Source: Darksidea phi
Taxonomy: Eukaryota; Ascomycota; Dothideomycetes; Pleosporales; Lentitheciaceae
Assembly: GCA_030770425.1 (NCBI GenBank)
Contig: JASJFT010000043.1
Coordinates: forward strand, 214,008 to 278,007
DNA: 64,000 nucleotides
Direction of reading: 5' to 3'
In this document: positions 20,371 to 31,820 of the stretch, piece after piece
Layout of the letters: every line of letters starts with the position of its first letter
Numbering within the stretch: the stretch's first letter is position 1
Position numbers and translations under genes: made by a program
Notes under the pieces: generated by a model
Databases searched by the model: none
Told to the model about the DNA's origin: nothing
What the model saw: only the letters and a program-made list of their open reading frames with translations

Positions 20371-22218
20371 TCACTCGTACAACCAAGCGCCCTCATCAAA
20401 CTCGCCATACCCAACGTAAGGATCCCCAGGTGCAGGCTCAGGCGGTACCCATGGCAAACCCATCATAGGCCTCATACCCAACGCAGGCACCGGCATCGGC
20501 ACACCATACCCCAACCCCATCGGCGGACTCAACTCTCTCGGAAGACTCATACCCATAGGGCCAAATCTGCCAGGAGCCGCATACAACCCGTTCGCCATGA
20601 GTTCTTGCTTGGCTTTGCCGACCTCGTACTTCAAGGCACTACTCTGCTGCAACAAGTCGTAGAAGCGCGCCTTGTAGCCCAGCATGTCGCACTCCAATTT
20701 TGCGAGATTTGGAGGCTCCACGTGAGGCCGATGGGCGCCCATAGCCATTAAATCTCCATCGACGGCCGTCGGTGTCCGCGTAAGAAATTTGCGCGCCCAT
20801 TGCTTGAGGTCGCCGTCTGGTTCTCCGCCGTCGTATATCTCTTTGAGGAGGTCGATGGGGTCTTCATGCGTGATGCCGTGGCGGTACATGCGATCGATCG
20901 CAATGCCTTTAAGTTCGTCGAAGCCCATGACGACGCCCATTTTGAAGATGCGAATGTCCGTCATCAGATACGGTTCCGAGCTTGTAGGTGATTTGATCAC
21001 AGGCGGACCTTTTGATCCCATGGCATGGAGGTGTTTCGGGTCGGGACCGTATGTGCCGGTATGCAGTAGTTCAAGGAAACGCTCAAACGTGTCTTTGCCC
21101 ACATCTTCATGGATCTCCAAGTATCGAGATGCATTTTTTTCGAAGGCGCGGTGAATGCTGAAGAAGTTGTCAATGTGTGAAGCGGGCACAAGTACAGGCT
21201 TTTCGTTGAAGATGAACTCGTTGGAATTGCTAGAGAGTGACGTCTGCGCACGGGGAACTTCTTCTAGAATGTGGCGGCGGTCGTTGTAGATCTGGACGGT
21301 AGAACCGCGGACGCTTTCCGGGAGCTCAAGAAGCGGCTTGCATACGCCATCGTACCATTCATCAATTTCGCGGTCGGAAAGGCCATGGATATCCGAGTAG
21401 CAGTGACTACAATACCACTTCTCTTTCCCACGGCGGTGGTGATAAGGCTTTTGCTGCTGATAATGGAGTTCATCGTAGAATTGACGAGATTGACTGAGCG
21501 TATGGCCAAAATCGAGCGCTGTGAGGGGTTTCCCGTGAACGGCTGAGAGTTTCTTGATCGTCATCATGATCTTGCCAAAATGCAGACCGTGGCTGAGGCG
21601 GCCATAGTCCACCTCTTTCTGATCTTGCGGTCCACAAGCGAGGAGAAAGTAGGCGTGTATCATGTGGTGAATGAGTATGGCGACGATGTCGCGAGACCTA
21701 GCATGGCGGAGCACGTCCGCGTTGAGGATGATGGAGACTCGTTTCACTCTGGGGTCTAGGCTCCATCCTTGTGAATGTGTAGCACCGGACACATCGGAGC
21801 CCAGGCTCCGAATGTCGAGGAAGACGGCGTTCTTGAGGTGGCCGGTAAAGAGTGTCTCGTCAAGCTTGTTGAAGATGCGGTAGGGTATATCTCTCGAGTG
21901 ACCTTCTCTTTCAAGGTTTGCTGCCCGGATGCGAACGTTCTCCAAACTACTTGTGGTTTCGGGAGAATTCTTCTCCAAGAAATCAATGACGAAAGCAACT
22001 GCCCAGTCGATGCTCCAGCCAAGGTTCCGCTCGCACCTCAAGCGTGGATCCTGAAGCCTGATAGCGATAGCGGACAACGGACGAGAAACGAGCAAGGGCG
22101 ATTGACGATAGTACGGATCCGGCTCTAGGCCGTGTTGGTAAGGATGGTAATGAGAGTATCTTTGTCCGACCGGGGTGCGGTCAGCGTATGGGATGAGCTG
22201 TGTGGAACCGAGTGTCAT
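20371..22218 (-). CDS. SprT-like / BTB-like protein, altered HExxH
   Basis: Intronless, 615 residues. Residues 115-285 resemble the SprT/Spartan metalloprotease fold: RIFNKLDETLFTGHLKNAVF (start of the domain), then ILIHHMIHAYFLLACGPQDQ, YGRLSHGLHFGKIMMTIKKL and a CSHC pair (residues 270-273). In active members the helix carries HExxH; here residues 184-188 read HHMIH, so the catalytic Glu is replaced by His, while H184, H188 and the third ligand region (SHGLHF, H210) remain. Residues 330-440 (FIFNEKPVLVPASHIDNFFS, then FERFLELLHTGTYGPD) look like a BTB/POZ-type domain. The C-terminus is Met/Pro/Gly-rich. It may be a non-proteolytic relative acting in protein binding. A TATA-like box sits about 95 bp upstream. 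Confidence 0.7.
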   Translation of the reverse strand: MTLGSTQLIPYADRTPVGQRYSHYHPYQHGLEPDPYYRQSPLLVSRPLSAIAIRLQDPRLRCERNLGWSIDWAVAFVIDFLEKNSPETTSSLENVRIRAANLEREGHSRDIPYRIFNKLDETLFTGHLKNAVFLDIRSLGSDVSGATHSQGWSLDPRVKRVSIILNADVLRHARSRDIVAILIHHMIHAYFLLACGPQDQKEVDYGRLSHGLHFGKIMMTIKKLSAVHGKPLTALDFGHTLSQSRQFYDELHYQQQKPYHHRRGKEKWYCSHCYSDIHGLSDREIDEWYDGVCKPLLELPESVRGSTVQIYNDRRHILEEVPRAQTSLSSNSNEFIFNEKPVLVPASHIDNFFSIHRAFEKNASRYLEIHEDVGKDTFERFLELLHTGTYGPDPKHLHAMGSKGPPVIKSPTSSEPYLMTDIRIFKMGVVMGFDELKGIAIDRMYRHGITHEDPIDLLKEIYDGGEPDGDLKQWARKFLTRTPTAVDGDLMAMGAHRPHVEPPNLAKLECDMLGYKARFYDLLQQSSALKYEVGKAKQELMANGLYAAPGRFGPMGMSLPRELSPPMGLGYGVPMPVPALGMRPMMGLPWVPPEPAPGDPYVGYGEFDEGAWLYE

Positions 22219-23122
22219 GAGGGCTGGGGTAAAGGTGTGCAGCTAAGCCGACTAGTGCAGCCATAGACGTGTTGATAACGATATTCCATCAGACCCGGCT
22301 CTGCGCCGCTTATATAGCTGGGCTCTACTCGGAATCGTGTTGATCGTGGCCAGTTGTTGACAACATTTCCAGTTGTTGGAAACGGTTTGATGTTGTCAGG
22401 TAAGTCAATAGCCCCGAGATACGTGGAGACTGCACTGTGAACACGTACAAAGATGTGGTACAGGGGTTGTTTGTTCCCATAACGGACGCTTCGTTTGGCT
22501 GGCAATTAACGAGCCCAACATCATTGGGCTAGGAGGAGCATTTTGCCTATTCGATAGTTCGTTAGCTGGAAACAGGATCGTAACCTTGAACGATCGTTCG
22601 GGGTGCATGATCGTATGAGAATGGGCTAGAAGCTCTTCTCGTCCTGGACGCGAGGCCACGATCGTAACGCAAGCTCTTCCCATGATTACCGTCGGTGTGG
22701 GAAGCATGTTAGTGCCTGACACGCAGAGCATCATGGGTGCAGTACGGGTAGTGTACGAAGGGAGCGTACAGAGACATGGTTGACCAAAGTAGAGAAGGGA
22801 GAGGGATCGCAGCTATGGAATAAATAATATATTGCGCAGGGCCAGATAAACACCATGGATAGCCTCCAGACCAGTGGGAAAGATAGACAAAATATACAAG
22901 TCGTCGCATCGGGAGCATCGCAGTCGCGGCGTGAGGAGACAATGCGCATTCTACGGGTGGACGCGTTTCGTAATGACCAACTCACTCCCGTCTCTTATGT
23001 TTGCCATCCCGTGGGGAAAACGGTTGCTTAACGCCTGACCGTCAAGTGCGTTAACACCAGGCCACAAGGTAACGGTTGCACATCGTAAGTATCGTCAGGC
23101 ACCGTCATAAGTAACCCTTTGT
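22219..23122. other. Intergenic, no gene seen
   Basis: 5' flank of the SprT-like gene and 3' flank of the Mpv17-like gene. Several short minus-strand frames lack any recognisable content. Confidence 0.5.
22310..22316 (-). promoter_or_regulatory. TATA box of SprT-like gene
   Basis: TATATAA on the minus strand, about 92-98 bp upstream of the ATG at 22218. Position and consensus only. Confidence 0.4.
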
Positions 23123-24101
23123 TCAGTAGTCACGTCGGGGAGGGAAGTTTTCTCCCGGCCTTGGGTAGTTATCCCCTGGCTTTGGGTAGCTTTCCCCTGG
23201 CCTAGGGTAGTTATCACCCGGCCGAGGATAGTCCTCGCCGGGCCTTCCGCCAACTTGGCCCCTCCCGCCGCCATCACCGTAGTGCTTGCGCCTCAGGGCA
23301 GCAAGACGCTTCTTCTTGGTGTGCGCATTGATGTATGTGCCGATGACGAATCCAATGATGTTGAAGAAGGGCACCCACGTCGTTTCCGGCAGGAACTGCT
23401 GGGCAAAGGCGAGCGAGATGGGCGACACAACCCAGCTGACCTTCATGACAGGCCAGAAGCCAGCCTTGACCGTGGCACGCACCTGGTGGAAGGTTTTGGC
23501 GCCCGCAATGAGGGCCATGGAAATCAGGTATATGGAGTTTTGAATGGGTGACACCTGTGCGGGTTAGCAACGCCGCGGCAGACTAACGCTCGGGTTGGAG
23601 CTCACAATGAGGTTGCTGATGAGGATCTGCATGATCTTGGCCTTCAGGCTCTTGCGCCCGCGGAACATCTTCTGCAGGATGCTGATGAGGACGTGGCCGA
23701 GCGGCGCGCTGATGAAGGCGCCGTAGATGGCCATCTTGGGGACTCGAGAGGTGAAGTAGTGGCCGTGCTTGCTCCGGTCGTGCGCAATCCACGAGGCGAG
23801 AAACTCTTGCAGGCCCGATAGGGTGCCGGATGTGAGCATCTTGGTGCGCAGCGGGTTCTCCTGCAGCTGCTTGAGATAGGCCTACGCGACGCCCGTCAGT
23901 ATGTCTGCGTTACGCGTGCAGCCAATTGCGCGTCCTCACCGCAAGATAGCCGTTAGCGCCACCGCCCTTGGTGATGGCATTGCCAACCTCGCGCAGCAGG
24001 TCGTCGCCGTCCTTGCCCTTGACCTTGTCCGCAACGCCAGCGGCTGCGCTCGCCAGCCCCTCGGCCGTGTGGACCGTCTCCTTCTCGAACTTGACCGACA
24101 T
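23123..24101 (-). CDS. Mpv17/PMP22 family membrane protein
   Basis: Three exons, 24101-23940, 23881-23606 and 23554-23123, with introns of 58 bp (GTGAGG...GTAG) and 51 bp (GTGAGC...ACAG); 289 residues. The start is the only in-frame Met giving the amphipathic, Ala/Gly-rich N-terminus MSVKFEKETVHTAEGLASAA. The body carries the family's hydrophobic segments and hallmarks: YLKQLQENPLRTKMLTSGTL, IYGAFISAPLGHVLISILQK, SPIQNSIYLISMALIAGAKT and VPFFNIIGFVIGTYINAHTK. After the domain a basic linker leads to five tandem 7-residue repeats of the type RPGDNYP (coded at about 23141-23245) and the end PRRDY. Family members sit in the inner mitochondrial or peroxisomal membrane; the exact role is unknown. 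Confidence 0.9.
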
Positions 24102-25174
24102 GGCGGTGCACTCAGCGTCGTTACGCGGTCGCAGGCGGCGGGAAGGTGCGTGGAGCGATGCGGTGCAGCGATTGAGGTGTGTTTGTGTGGAGACGGGGTG
24201 TGAAGCTGACGATGGCCGTGGCTGGGAGTGTTTGTTGTTCGGCCCTCGGGTCGGTCCTGCAAGGTGGCCCGTGCGGCCGCGGTAGATGAGAAGCTGCGCT
24301 CGGCGAGGCGGCAGGCACGTCTTCTCAACCACAACGGGACGGTTGCCGCACGCTGCTCCTTGGCTTGTCGCCGTCTGGCCTCGAAGAAGCCTGTGTTAAA
24401 GGTGGAAGATGGGCGACGCAAGATGGAAGATGGAAAGATGATAACAAAACGCAGAATCTGATGTGCTTCGCGCGGCTTGGGCGGACAGTGGACATCGGCG
24501 GCCCCCGGGTGCCCGCAGCTATCGCATCGTGGAGATGGCTCACTCGGCCGTGCGATAGATGGCCGCAAGGAAAAGGAGGCAAGCTGTGCATAGCATCGTG
24601 GTCATGGAATCCGCATAACTCACGCCGTCCTCGTCGGCCATCTCGCTCTCGACAGTCTGCTCCATGATGCAGAGAGCTACCTCTACCCCTAGAAAGGACG
24701 TCTGCAAAGAGCTGCGAAGAGTCTCTTCGGATGCACAGATCGCCGGTTTGTACTACTCTGCTCTTCTCTCTGTCCGCATGGCTCCGGCCCAGATGATCTC
24801 TCTTCATGTGCTTTTGGCTCTCCTTGTTTCAATCCATGCCTTTCGCTGTCTATCTCGATTCTTTCTCTCGTCAATGCGTTTCCCATTGCAGAACACGGTG
24901 ATGAAGCAGAGCGCGGCCAGCTCACCGTTTGCCCTTGTTGCCAAGCACGTTTAGACTGCCATCGCAGTCAACCAGACACAGCCCTTCCTCGTGCCCAGTC
25001 CACGGTCCCGTTCGCGCGCTTCCTCTTCACCCTATCCTTTCACTCACTATACGGCCGAGTAGGGCTGCCGGCCAGCTCGATCGCTCTTAGCTCCAATCGC
25101 TCTTTCCCTATCCGTGCCACAGGTACCTGTCAGCCCGCACCTCCACCACAATTGGACAACCGGGCCTCACCACC
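24102..25174. other. Divergent promoter region
   Basis: About 1.07 kb between the Mpv17-like gene (minus) and the zinc-motif gene (plus). Open frames on both strands (such as 23936-24568 minus) overlap the first Mpv17 exon and show no protein-like features. CT-rich stretches near 24950-25110 may serve the plus-strand promoter. Confidence 0.45.
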
Positions 25175-26737
25175 ATGCTAACCGACCGAGAGCCTGCGGC
25201 AGACGGGAGCGCGGCGTCCGAGTCTGCATCCCTGGCCTCTGCCGAGAACCAACGCCCGTCGAGTCCAACGCCGCGCGTCATGAGGGTACGTTCCGTCGCA
25301 GTCGATGCCGCCGACCTGGCTGACCAGCTCAAGGCACGCACTGCGCCGAAGCGCGTTCGAACGCCCAATTGCACCCACATCACCATGGAGCGGGTCTACT
25401 ATGGCGATGACACTCCGTGTCCTATTTGCGGACGGGTGCCGGCCTTGGGCTTTCTGTACGAGTGCCGCCAGGACAGCGACGTAGCTTTTTCCCATTGTAG
25501 CGCCGTCGTGGACGAAGACAGCGTCGAGGAGTCTGCAAAGTCGGAGCTGCGCCAGGAACTCGAGGGGATTGGGCTGAGTGAAAGTGTCATCATCACCGCC
25601 GAACAGGGCGGGTACACGCATCGGCAGCTGGAGAAACTCAAGTCCCTCAAGGAGGAAATGAAACAGGCCATTGCAGACACGGTGCAGGCGCAGCAGATCA
25701 GCAATGCCATGGCCAAGCTTGCGTACTACGGAACGGGCCCTTCAAACAACGACGGAGCGTCCAACAGCAGTTCGGCCAAGGACACGGTAAGTTGAGCGCA
25801 GGGCATATGCAGCCGTCTCCGAACTCACGCCCGCTAGTCTACTCCGACCTGCTCTTTTCGTGCATGCCATACGTGTCGGCCCTACTTCAAGGACCGTATC
25901 TATCTTTCCTTCGACGCCGTCTACTTGGACGAGTGCAAGCACCTTGCTCACTTCGATGTGACCCTACTCCCGATGAGATCCGCCCAGATCATGCGCAGCA
26001 TTGGCCTGTCACAGCCCTCCCGCGCGTCTGCCGACAGACTTTCTCCCTTGACCGCCCCTACGTTCACCGACTCCACCCTAGATTCTGTCTCCACACGATC
26101 CCAATCTAGCGTTCTCACCTTCAAGACCACCCAATCCGACGTGGATGATCTGGACGCGTCTCGCCGCCACCGCCGCCGGTTCTATAAGATGGGTTCCCGC
26201 TCCTCTGGCTCTATCTCCCGCGATCTATCTCGTCTCCCGCGCTTCACACGTCAGGGCCTCAAGTCCGCCTTTCAAGGTATCTTTCGTCCGTCCCGCGAAT
26301 CCAGCTCCTCCGGCTCAAACATCACACTCCCCTTGGCCCGTACCAGCGTCGCTCGTAGTCTGGATGACGTTCCCGCCGTGGGTGAGTTCGACATGGGCGC
26401 TTTACGGCGTGTGAGGAGGCAGAAAGAGCGGAATGACTTGAGGAATGGGACCTCTACGAGCGGAATCGAGGTTATAAGCGGACCATTGCGGCAAACGAGA
26501 CACTCGCGTCGTTATGAAGATGAAGAGCAAGAGGTAGAAAGTAGCGCCAGTTCCGACTTCACGGTCTACTCATGCGCATCCGAGGGCAGTGAGGTCGAGG
26601 TCGACGGCGGGGTGGCGCTAACGGAAGAGGCTGTGGAAACCCACACACCCGACATCATTAGCGATCCACTAGTAGCCCAGCACCCCGGCGTTGGGCAGAG
26701 TGAGGTCGACTTGAGAAGCATCATGACGCAGGTCTAG
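25175..26737 (+). CDS. Cys/His-rich protein of unknown function
   Basis: Two exons, 25175-25786 and 25838-26737, with a 51-bp intron (GTAAGT...GCTAG); 503 residues. I do not recognise a named family. The spliced protein carries two Cys-rich blocks that could bind zinc together: CTHITMERVYYGDDTPCPIC followed by ECRQD (about residues 70-108), and, right after the junction, TCSFRACHTCRPYFKDRIYL (about residues 207-226). A helical, charged segment (HRQLEKLKSLKEEMKQAIAD) lies between them. The remainder is Ser/Arg-rich and likely disordered, with many SRSS-type phosphorylatable stretches and an acidic C-terminus. The continuity of the second Cys block across the junction supports the splice. A regulatory or scaffold role is possible but not shown. 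Confidence 0.75.
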
Positions 26738-27416
26738 GCGAGGATTTCTGGCCTAGGGGCAAAACATAAATCATTTGAAAACTCAGGCAAGCGAGTGATA
26801 GGCGGTGCATTCTGGCGCAATATCACAGGGTGGCAGGAGCATTAGAAGTGCTTCAGACGTCAGGTTAACTTTATACCCCTGGGCCTGTGCAAAGTTCTGT
26901 TCCAGATCGGAGCGATGGGTGGTGGAACGGCAAACGTGCTCTCGTGGTGTACGCCTAGTCATCACCTCCCCTATACATATCTTTACTGCCTGGGTAGTCA
27001 ACGCGATAGGACTCTTGTCTCAGGGTACTGTCGCTATTTGCTTCTTGAAACGACTAGCTAGATACCCTTTGACGACTAATACAGCCATACGGCCGTCTCA
27101 GTAGCTACCATTTTCTGACCAATGTTCGAATTGTGCGAGAATATTACAGGTCTAGGTGTAAACATTCAACTTTTGATAGCCAGGCAGCCTGGTGTCCCTG
27201 GGCAGCAATCCAAATGTTCAATGTTTGAATGAACATGAGTTTCTAGAGCACGTGATGGCGCGACGACGCGTCGAGCGCAACATCAATTGATCAAATGCTC
27301 TTGGCACCGCGTTCATACCTAATGTGATATCTTGCCCCTCTTCAACGTCCTCATTACTTGGTGTCCTCGTTCTCATTGTCCATTCAACCCTATCCCCCAC
27401 ACTAATAGGACCTACC
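26738..27416. other. Intergenic, no gene seen
   Basis: Marks the passage from the conserved block to the accessory region. A 72-codon minus-strand frame at 26783-27001 has no recognisable content. Confidence 0.45.
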
Positions 27417-29005
27417 ATGGCGGAGAGCAGCACGCAGGATGCCAGTACCAACGTTCGCTTTGGGGCAAGGTAAATCGTCCACTTCACATTCATCTTTGCA
27501 CTCTACCGTTGTAACGACCATAGTGGCGGTCGAGTATTACCGTGACTGATTATGGAGAAATAGCTGACTGATGATCACGCGGGTTACAGCTCTGACAGTG
27601 AAGTGGACGAGGATTACGACATGGAAGAAGACGAGTTCCCTTGGCTTCGATGCCTGTCTGGTACCGTTGGCTTCTCTGATTACTCCTGGGTCGGGTCTTG
27701 TATGGCTGAACTAATCTGCCGTGTCGAGATTAGTCGGATTTTTATACCAATATGCAAGAGCTGTCACACTACCTATGCGATCTTGCTTACAAAAAATTTC
27801 AACCGCTATGGCCATCTGAAAACGGAGTATAAGGAACATTCGGTGAAGATGTACGTCGACAATTTGAGGATCGAGAGGACGTTCGGTCGTGAAGGACTCG
27901 CTTGTAAGCTCATGCTGGCGGTGCTAGATAAATCCACAGCGCTCATCTCGGTTCTTCGCCGTTGTTGCTCTAGGTTGGATGGATGCGAAAGAGTATCGAG
28001 AGGGCGTGCCTGGTCAGAACGAAGTGGATTTGAAACAGAGCCCAGTTCGTCTCTAGAATATTTCTGTCTCATTCTGGCGGTGCGGCGGGATTGGACGGAT
28101 CGGCTCATCTCCATACTCTGCCCCCCACGGTGTAGCCCCTTTCTATAATGCTTTTCGGGTGAAGGATGAAGAGTGTCCGTCTAAGCTTAAGAAACTTTCC
28201 ACAACGTTTCTCCAGGCGACCTACTTTCTTACACGAAAGATATGGAGAGCAACACAATTCTCCACTGGGTAGCGACATGGCCAGAATCGACGGCATGACT
28301 CTTTCCCAGAACCGCAGTCTGTTGGGCGTGCGCAATGATGGTAAAGAGACGCACCCATATTCTCTCCAGGTCAAAATCGATAAACTGCGCACCGAAAAAG
28401 GTAACGTAGGCATGACAGTTCATATCGCCGACGAGTTCAAAGGTGTTTCGAACAACCCTGTTGCCTGCCTTGCTATCTTGAGAAATGACCTTAATCCTTC
28501 CGAGCCAACGAAACCGCGCTTCAAGTACGGGTGCGCCTGTGGACGGTGCATGGAAGGTTTCTTCACTCCGCACATGCGAAGTTCTCTTTGTAGAGAACTG
28601 GAGCCCAGCACCTCAAAAATAGTAGAAAGTTGGTCCGTTTCTACAACGGTGTTCTACAATACGTTCACAAGCTTGTCATGAACAAGACGAAGCACGACGG
28701 AAAACTGCGCCGGGACTACTGCGGCTTACTCGTGTTCTTCAAGACGCTGGCGGCAGAAAGTTTTGTGCCGAAAGAGCACAATCTGCTTACGAAGTACGAG
28801 CTTACCCAGGAATCACAGCACTTCTTAAAGTGTGGAGGCACGGTATATTCACTCGGTTCAAGCGCTTACCATTTTCTCAATGTCGGAGGATCCAAATACG
28901 GGCGACGTCAGCCTAATTGATGATATCGACAAAGATGACGATGAAGCTGCTCTTACCGACCACCAGCAGGACGTACTGCCCGAGTGCTGCAACGATCTCG
29001 CGTAG
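27417..29005 (+). pseudogene. Broken gene of a fungal unknown-function family
   Basis: A real 5' end is visible: ATG 27417, a short acidic first exon and a 120-bp intron (27470-27589, GTAAAT...TTACAG) leading to SDSEVDEDYDMEEDEFPWLR. After that the reading jumps between frames: FAVVALGWMDAKEYREGVPG (27.98 kb), APHGVAPFYNAFRVKDEECP (28.12 kb), CACGRCMEGFFTPHMR (28.53 kb), FLKCGGTVYSL (28.83 kb) and DVSLIDDIDKDDDEAALTDH to LPECCNDLA (28.9-29.0 kb). I recall these blocks, especially CxCGxCxxGFxxPxM and the late KxGGxV block, from an uncharacterised protein family repeated in dothideomycete genomes. At least two internal stops and three frame changes inactivate it. The last frame ends at TAG 29003-29005, with more similar sequence after it. 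Confidence 0.75.
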
Positions 29006-30597
29006 GGCTTCGTCAGCGGTATCTGTGGCTACCTTAGTGTTAGCTCCTACATGGGAATGTTCTAGACTTCTTGCTCGCTTGAATGCAGCGGTGTCCTTTG
29101 GCTGGACTGCCAAGTGCAATCTAGATGCAAAGGTAGCAAGGCACGCGAGAGTCACTTATTTAGAGTTTGGTATAAACATCATGAAGTAGATGATAGTCAA
29201 CATAATAGAATGGAGCTAGGCTATCGCCATTATACCCCTCACCTAATGGTGCCCCGCTTCCAATATTCGCTCATCGTACCCCACTTTTCTCTTCCCATAC
29301 TTCGCCTTGCAGTCAGTTCACGTTGATTTTCGACTCGTCCACTTCTTGTACGCAACTCCACATCCTCGGCCCAATAATTGTGCAGCTATGCAGGGCATTA
29401 CCCGAATGCTTCTCTTTTTTACCTTGACATGCAATGTGGATCAGTCAGCCCTAGACCCAGCTACAGGCGTATGTTATCTATTTCACTTGGCGATTCCGAG
29501 AAGGCGTAAGCGAGCTGCCCTGTTGGGCTGCATACTAAGCACTTTCATCTACATCTTTAAAAAGCTCACGCCATCTTTTTGGATATATATTGGAGCGAGA
29601 TTCTTGGCGATGAAGAGTTGGTCGGTAGAGTGCTTGGCTGGTAACAGCTGAAAACATACTTACATATGATTACGATCACTATCACGAATAGAAAAAACAG
29701 TTTCATGCAACTCGTTATTGTTTACGAGGGAGTTGTGGCCCATTAATTTAACGTACGTCGGAACACCCGTAGGGCTCACTCAAAGCATTCGGTCCGAAAA
29801 CCTGTAGCCTTCTCCTTTCCTAACGAAAGAATGTTCTGTGTGAATTTTTGGCATATGCAAACAAAATCAGGTTACCAAGTCTAGTGCAAAATCCTTGGTG
29901 ACGTCTTCAAGCCTGCGAAGGGCATCCTAGCTGCTATGGTGATTACTATTCTAGCATTTAGTACATTGCCAAGATCTTCCCTTACCGGTGAGCTTTTTCT
30001 ACCGACTATGCTCGCATACTGGAGTGTGCGACAATCGAGATCGAGAAGCAGTGTAGACGGTGGAAGCATTATCCAACAGACTGCTTTATCACAGATATAT
30101 CGAGGGACTACAATAAGGATTCAGCGTGAAGAGAACCGGGAGTGTTTTACAAGGCTCTCGGTAAGTACCCTACAGCCATGATCAGTACCACATTGACCGC
30201 CATTCCCCCAGTTCGGATGAGCAGCGTCCCCTAGCGGCCGCGGTCGACGTATAGCTCTTACTTCAGCTGCCAAGTGGTGTACAACACCTTCAAAATACAT
30301 CTCGAGCGGCAGTTGCTACCACCGTCAGCATTATATTGCTTTACGACGGATGTCAGCGGAATATGCTACGTCAGCATCCACAACACCTAGGCACCCTTCT
30401 ACCATCTAGACCGGTCTGAAGCTGCCTCATGAGGATGCTTGCAGAAACGACTCTGATGTGCTCAACGGAATCAGCCCACCGTTCTTGTAGTGTATAAAGT
30501 GTAGCAGTTTCTCCACTACAGCCCTCCTCACAGCCTTCGACAACTGCCCAACATATCCTAACAACTGAGATTATTGATCAATTCACAATTTCCCGCC
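29006..30597. other. Gene-poor spacer
   Basis: No supported gene. Sequence just after 29005 (to about 29060) still resembles the C-terminus of the upstream pseudogene. The rest has only short frames. The promoter of the secreted protein at 30598 lies at its right end. Confidence 0.45.
30493..30498 (+). promoter_or_regulatory. TATA box of secreted protein gene
   Basis: TATAAA in TAGTGTATAAAGTG, about 100 bp upstream of the ATG at 30598. Confidence 0.45.
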
Positions 30598-31164
30598 ATG
30601 AAGTTCTCCACCATCCTTGCCGCTCTCTCCGCTAGCTTCGGCGCCATCCAAGCTGCAGATATCTGCCGACCCACTGGCAGTGACTGCTTCGGCGCCGCAG
30701 TGTGCTGTCTCGGTATCCAGGAAAACGTGTGCTGCAATCTGGGCGCCGCGTCTACTCGCATCCGCATGGTCGTTCCCGCCAACAGGTAAGTCAGCTCCCT
30801 TTGACACTGTTCACCTCCAAGCCAGTAACACCTATCTAGCCGTTCCCAAGGCTGGACCGGCTCCGGTTGCACCGGAAGTTCGGCCACGAATCAGAACCCA
30901 AACGCCCGCACCGTGTGCTTCACCTACTCTTCCTCGCGCCTCTCTGGCAAATGGCTCACTGGGCTATCTTCGCGCGTGCGCCGCGATCCCGAGACCGAGG
31001 CGTGCGCGGAGCCGAATGCCGTTCTGCAAGTCCGCGATGGAGTCACCACACGCATTGATCTGCGTGATGGCATGACGGTTGAGGATGCGCTGGAGGCACG
31101 CAACGAGGCTGTTGTGGAGGCGGTTCCGTACGTGGGCGAGTATGAGGTCGTGAATGAGGATTAG
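30598..31164 (+). CDS. Cysteine-rich secreted protein, effector candidate
   Basis: Two exons, 30598-30785 and 30840-31164, with a 54-bp intron (GTAAGT...TCTAG); 170 residues. Residues 1-19 form a strong signal peptide (MKFSTILAALSASFGAIQA). The mature N-terminal half is cysteine-rich (ICRPTGSDCFGAAVCCLG, then ENVCCNL) and after the junction has GWTGSGC and ARTVCFTYSSSRLSGKWL. The C-terminal half has one further cysteine (TEACAEP) and is acidic and helical (DGMTVEDALEARNEAVVEAV). No membrane segment. The Met at 30598 is preferred to the one at 30574 because it begins the hydrophobic leader. Family not recognised; small, secreted and cysteine-rich proteins in this setting are often called effector candidates, which is inference. 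Confidence 0.75.
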
Positions 31165-31820
31165 AAATGCGTAGAATTACGGCGCGTGCTCGTGGGAAAC
31201 GGGAGACGGAACATGTGTTGAGTTAGGACGAAAGGTGATGTGGCGAGAAGGATATGCTATACGCACACTCGTTTGATGTCCCAAGCTATTTTTTTTTAGC
31301 TATAATAAAAGAAAGACAGGCTGGCTATGCCTAACTCGTACATCTGATAGCTGCGAGAGAGTGAGATTTGCGGATTTTGATTCGTCTTGGAAATCGCTTT
31401 TTTGTGGTTTGGCTTGTGATGAATAGTACTTCTAACAGGCCGGGACTCCGGTTATAGGTGCAGAGCACAAGTGGCTGAAACTCGAGTGAATCCTAAGTGT
31501 ACTAGGTAACGCCACCCTGGACCTGAGAAACCCTCTGCTAACAAGCTATTAACTAGGGTAAGGAAGACACGTGAGCGCCTGTAACGCCTAACAGCAAGTA
31601 AAGTTAACTAGACGAGGGCAAAATATTCAATTGGAGCGATGAACCATATGTGGTGTTCGAGTCTCGTCTGTCTAGACCCATATTATCATTAACAAGCACA
31701 AGGGTTACAATCCACCGTGTTTCACATTTTCTAGTACTACCGCGGTATTGCAATATAAAAGAAGGTTCTCTATGGCTGGTGATGCTTCAACTTCTCGGAG
31801 GGGCAAAAGCAGAAGGATTT
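31165..31820. other. Intergenic, no gene seen
   Basis: 3' flank of the secreted protein gene, then spacer. A T-rich run lies near 31290. Confidence 0.45.

Noticed and set aside
23936..24568. 210-codon minus-strand frame upstream of the Mpv17-like gene
   Set aside because: It reads through the first exon in another frame and is Arg/Ser/Pro-rich without motifs.
31640..31680. tRNA-like B-box (GTGTTCGAGTCTC)
   Set aside because: No matching A-box and no cloverleaf pairing found.
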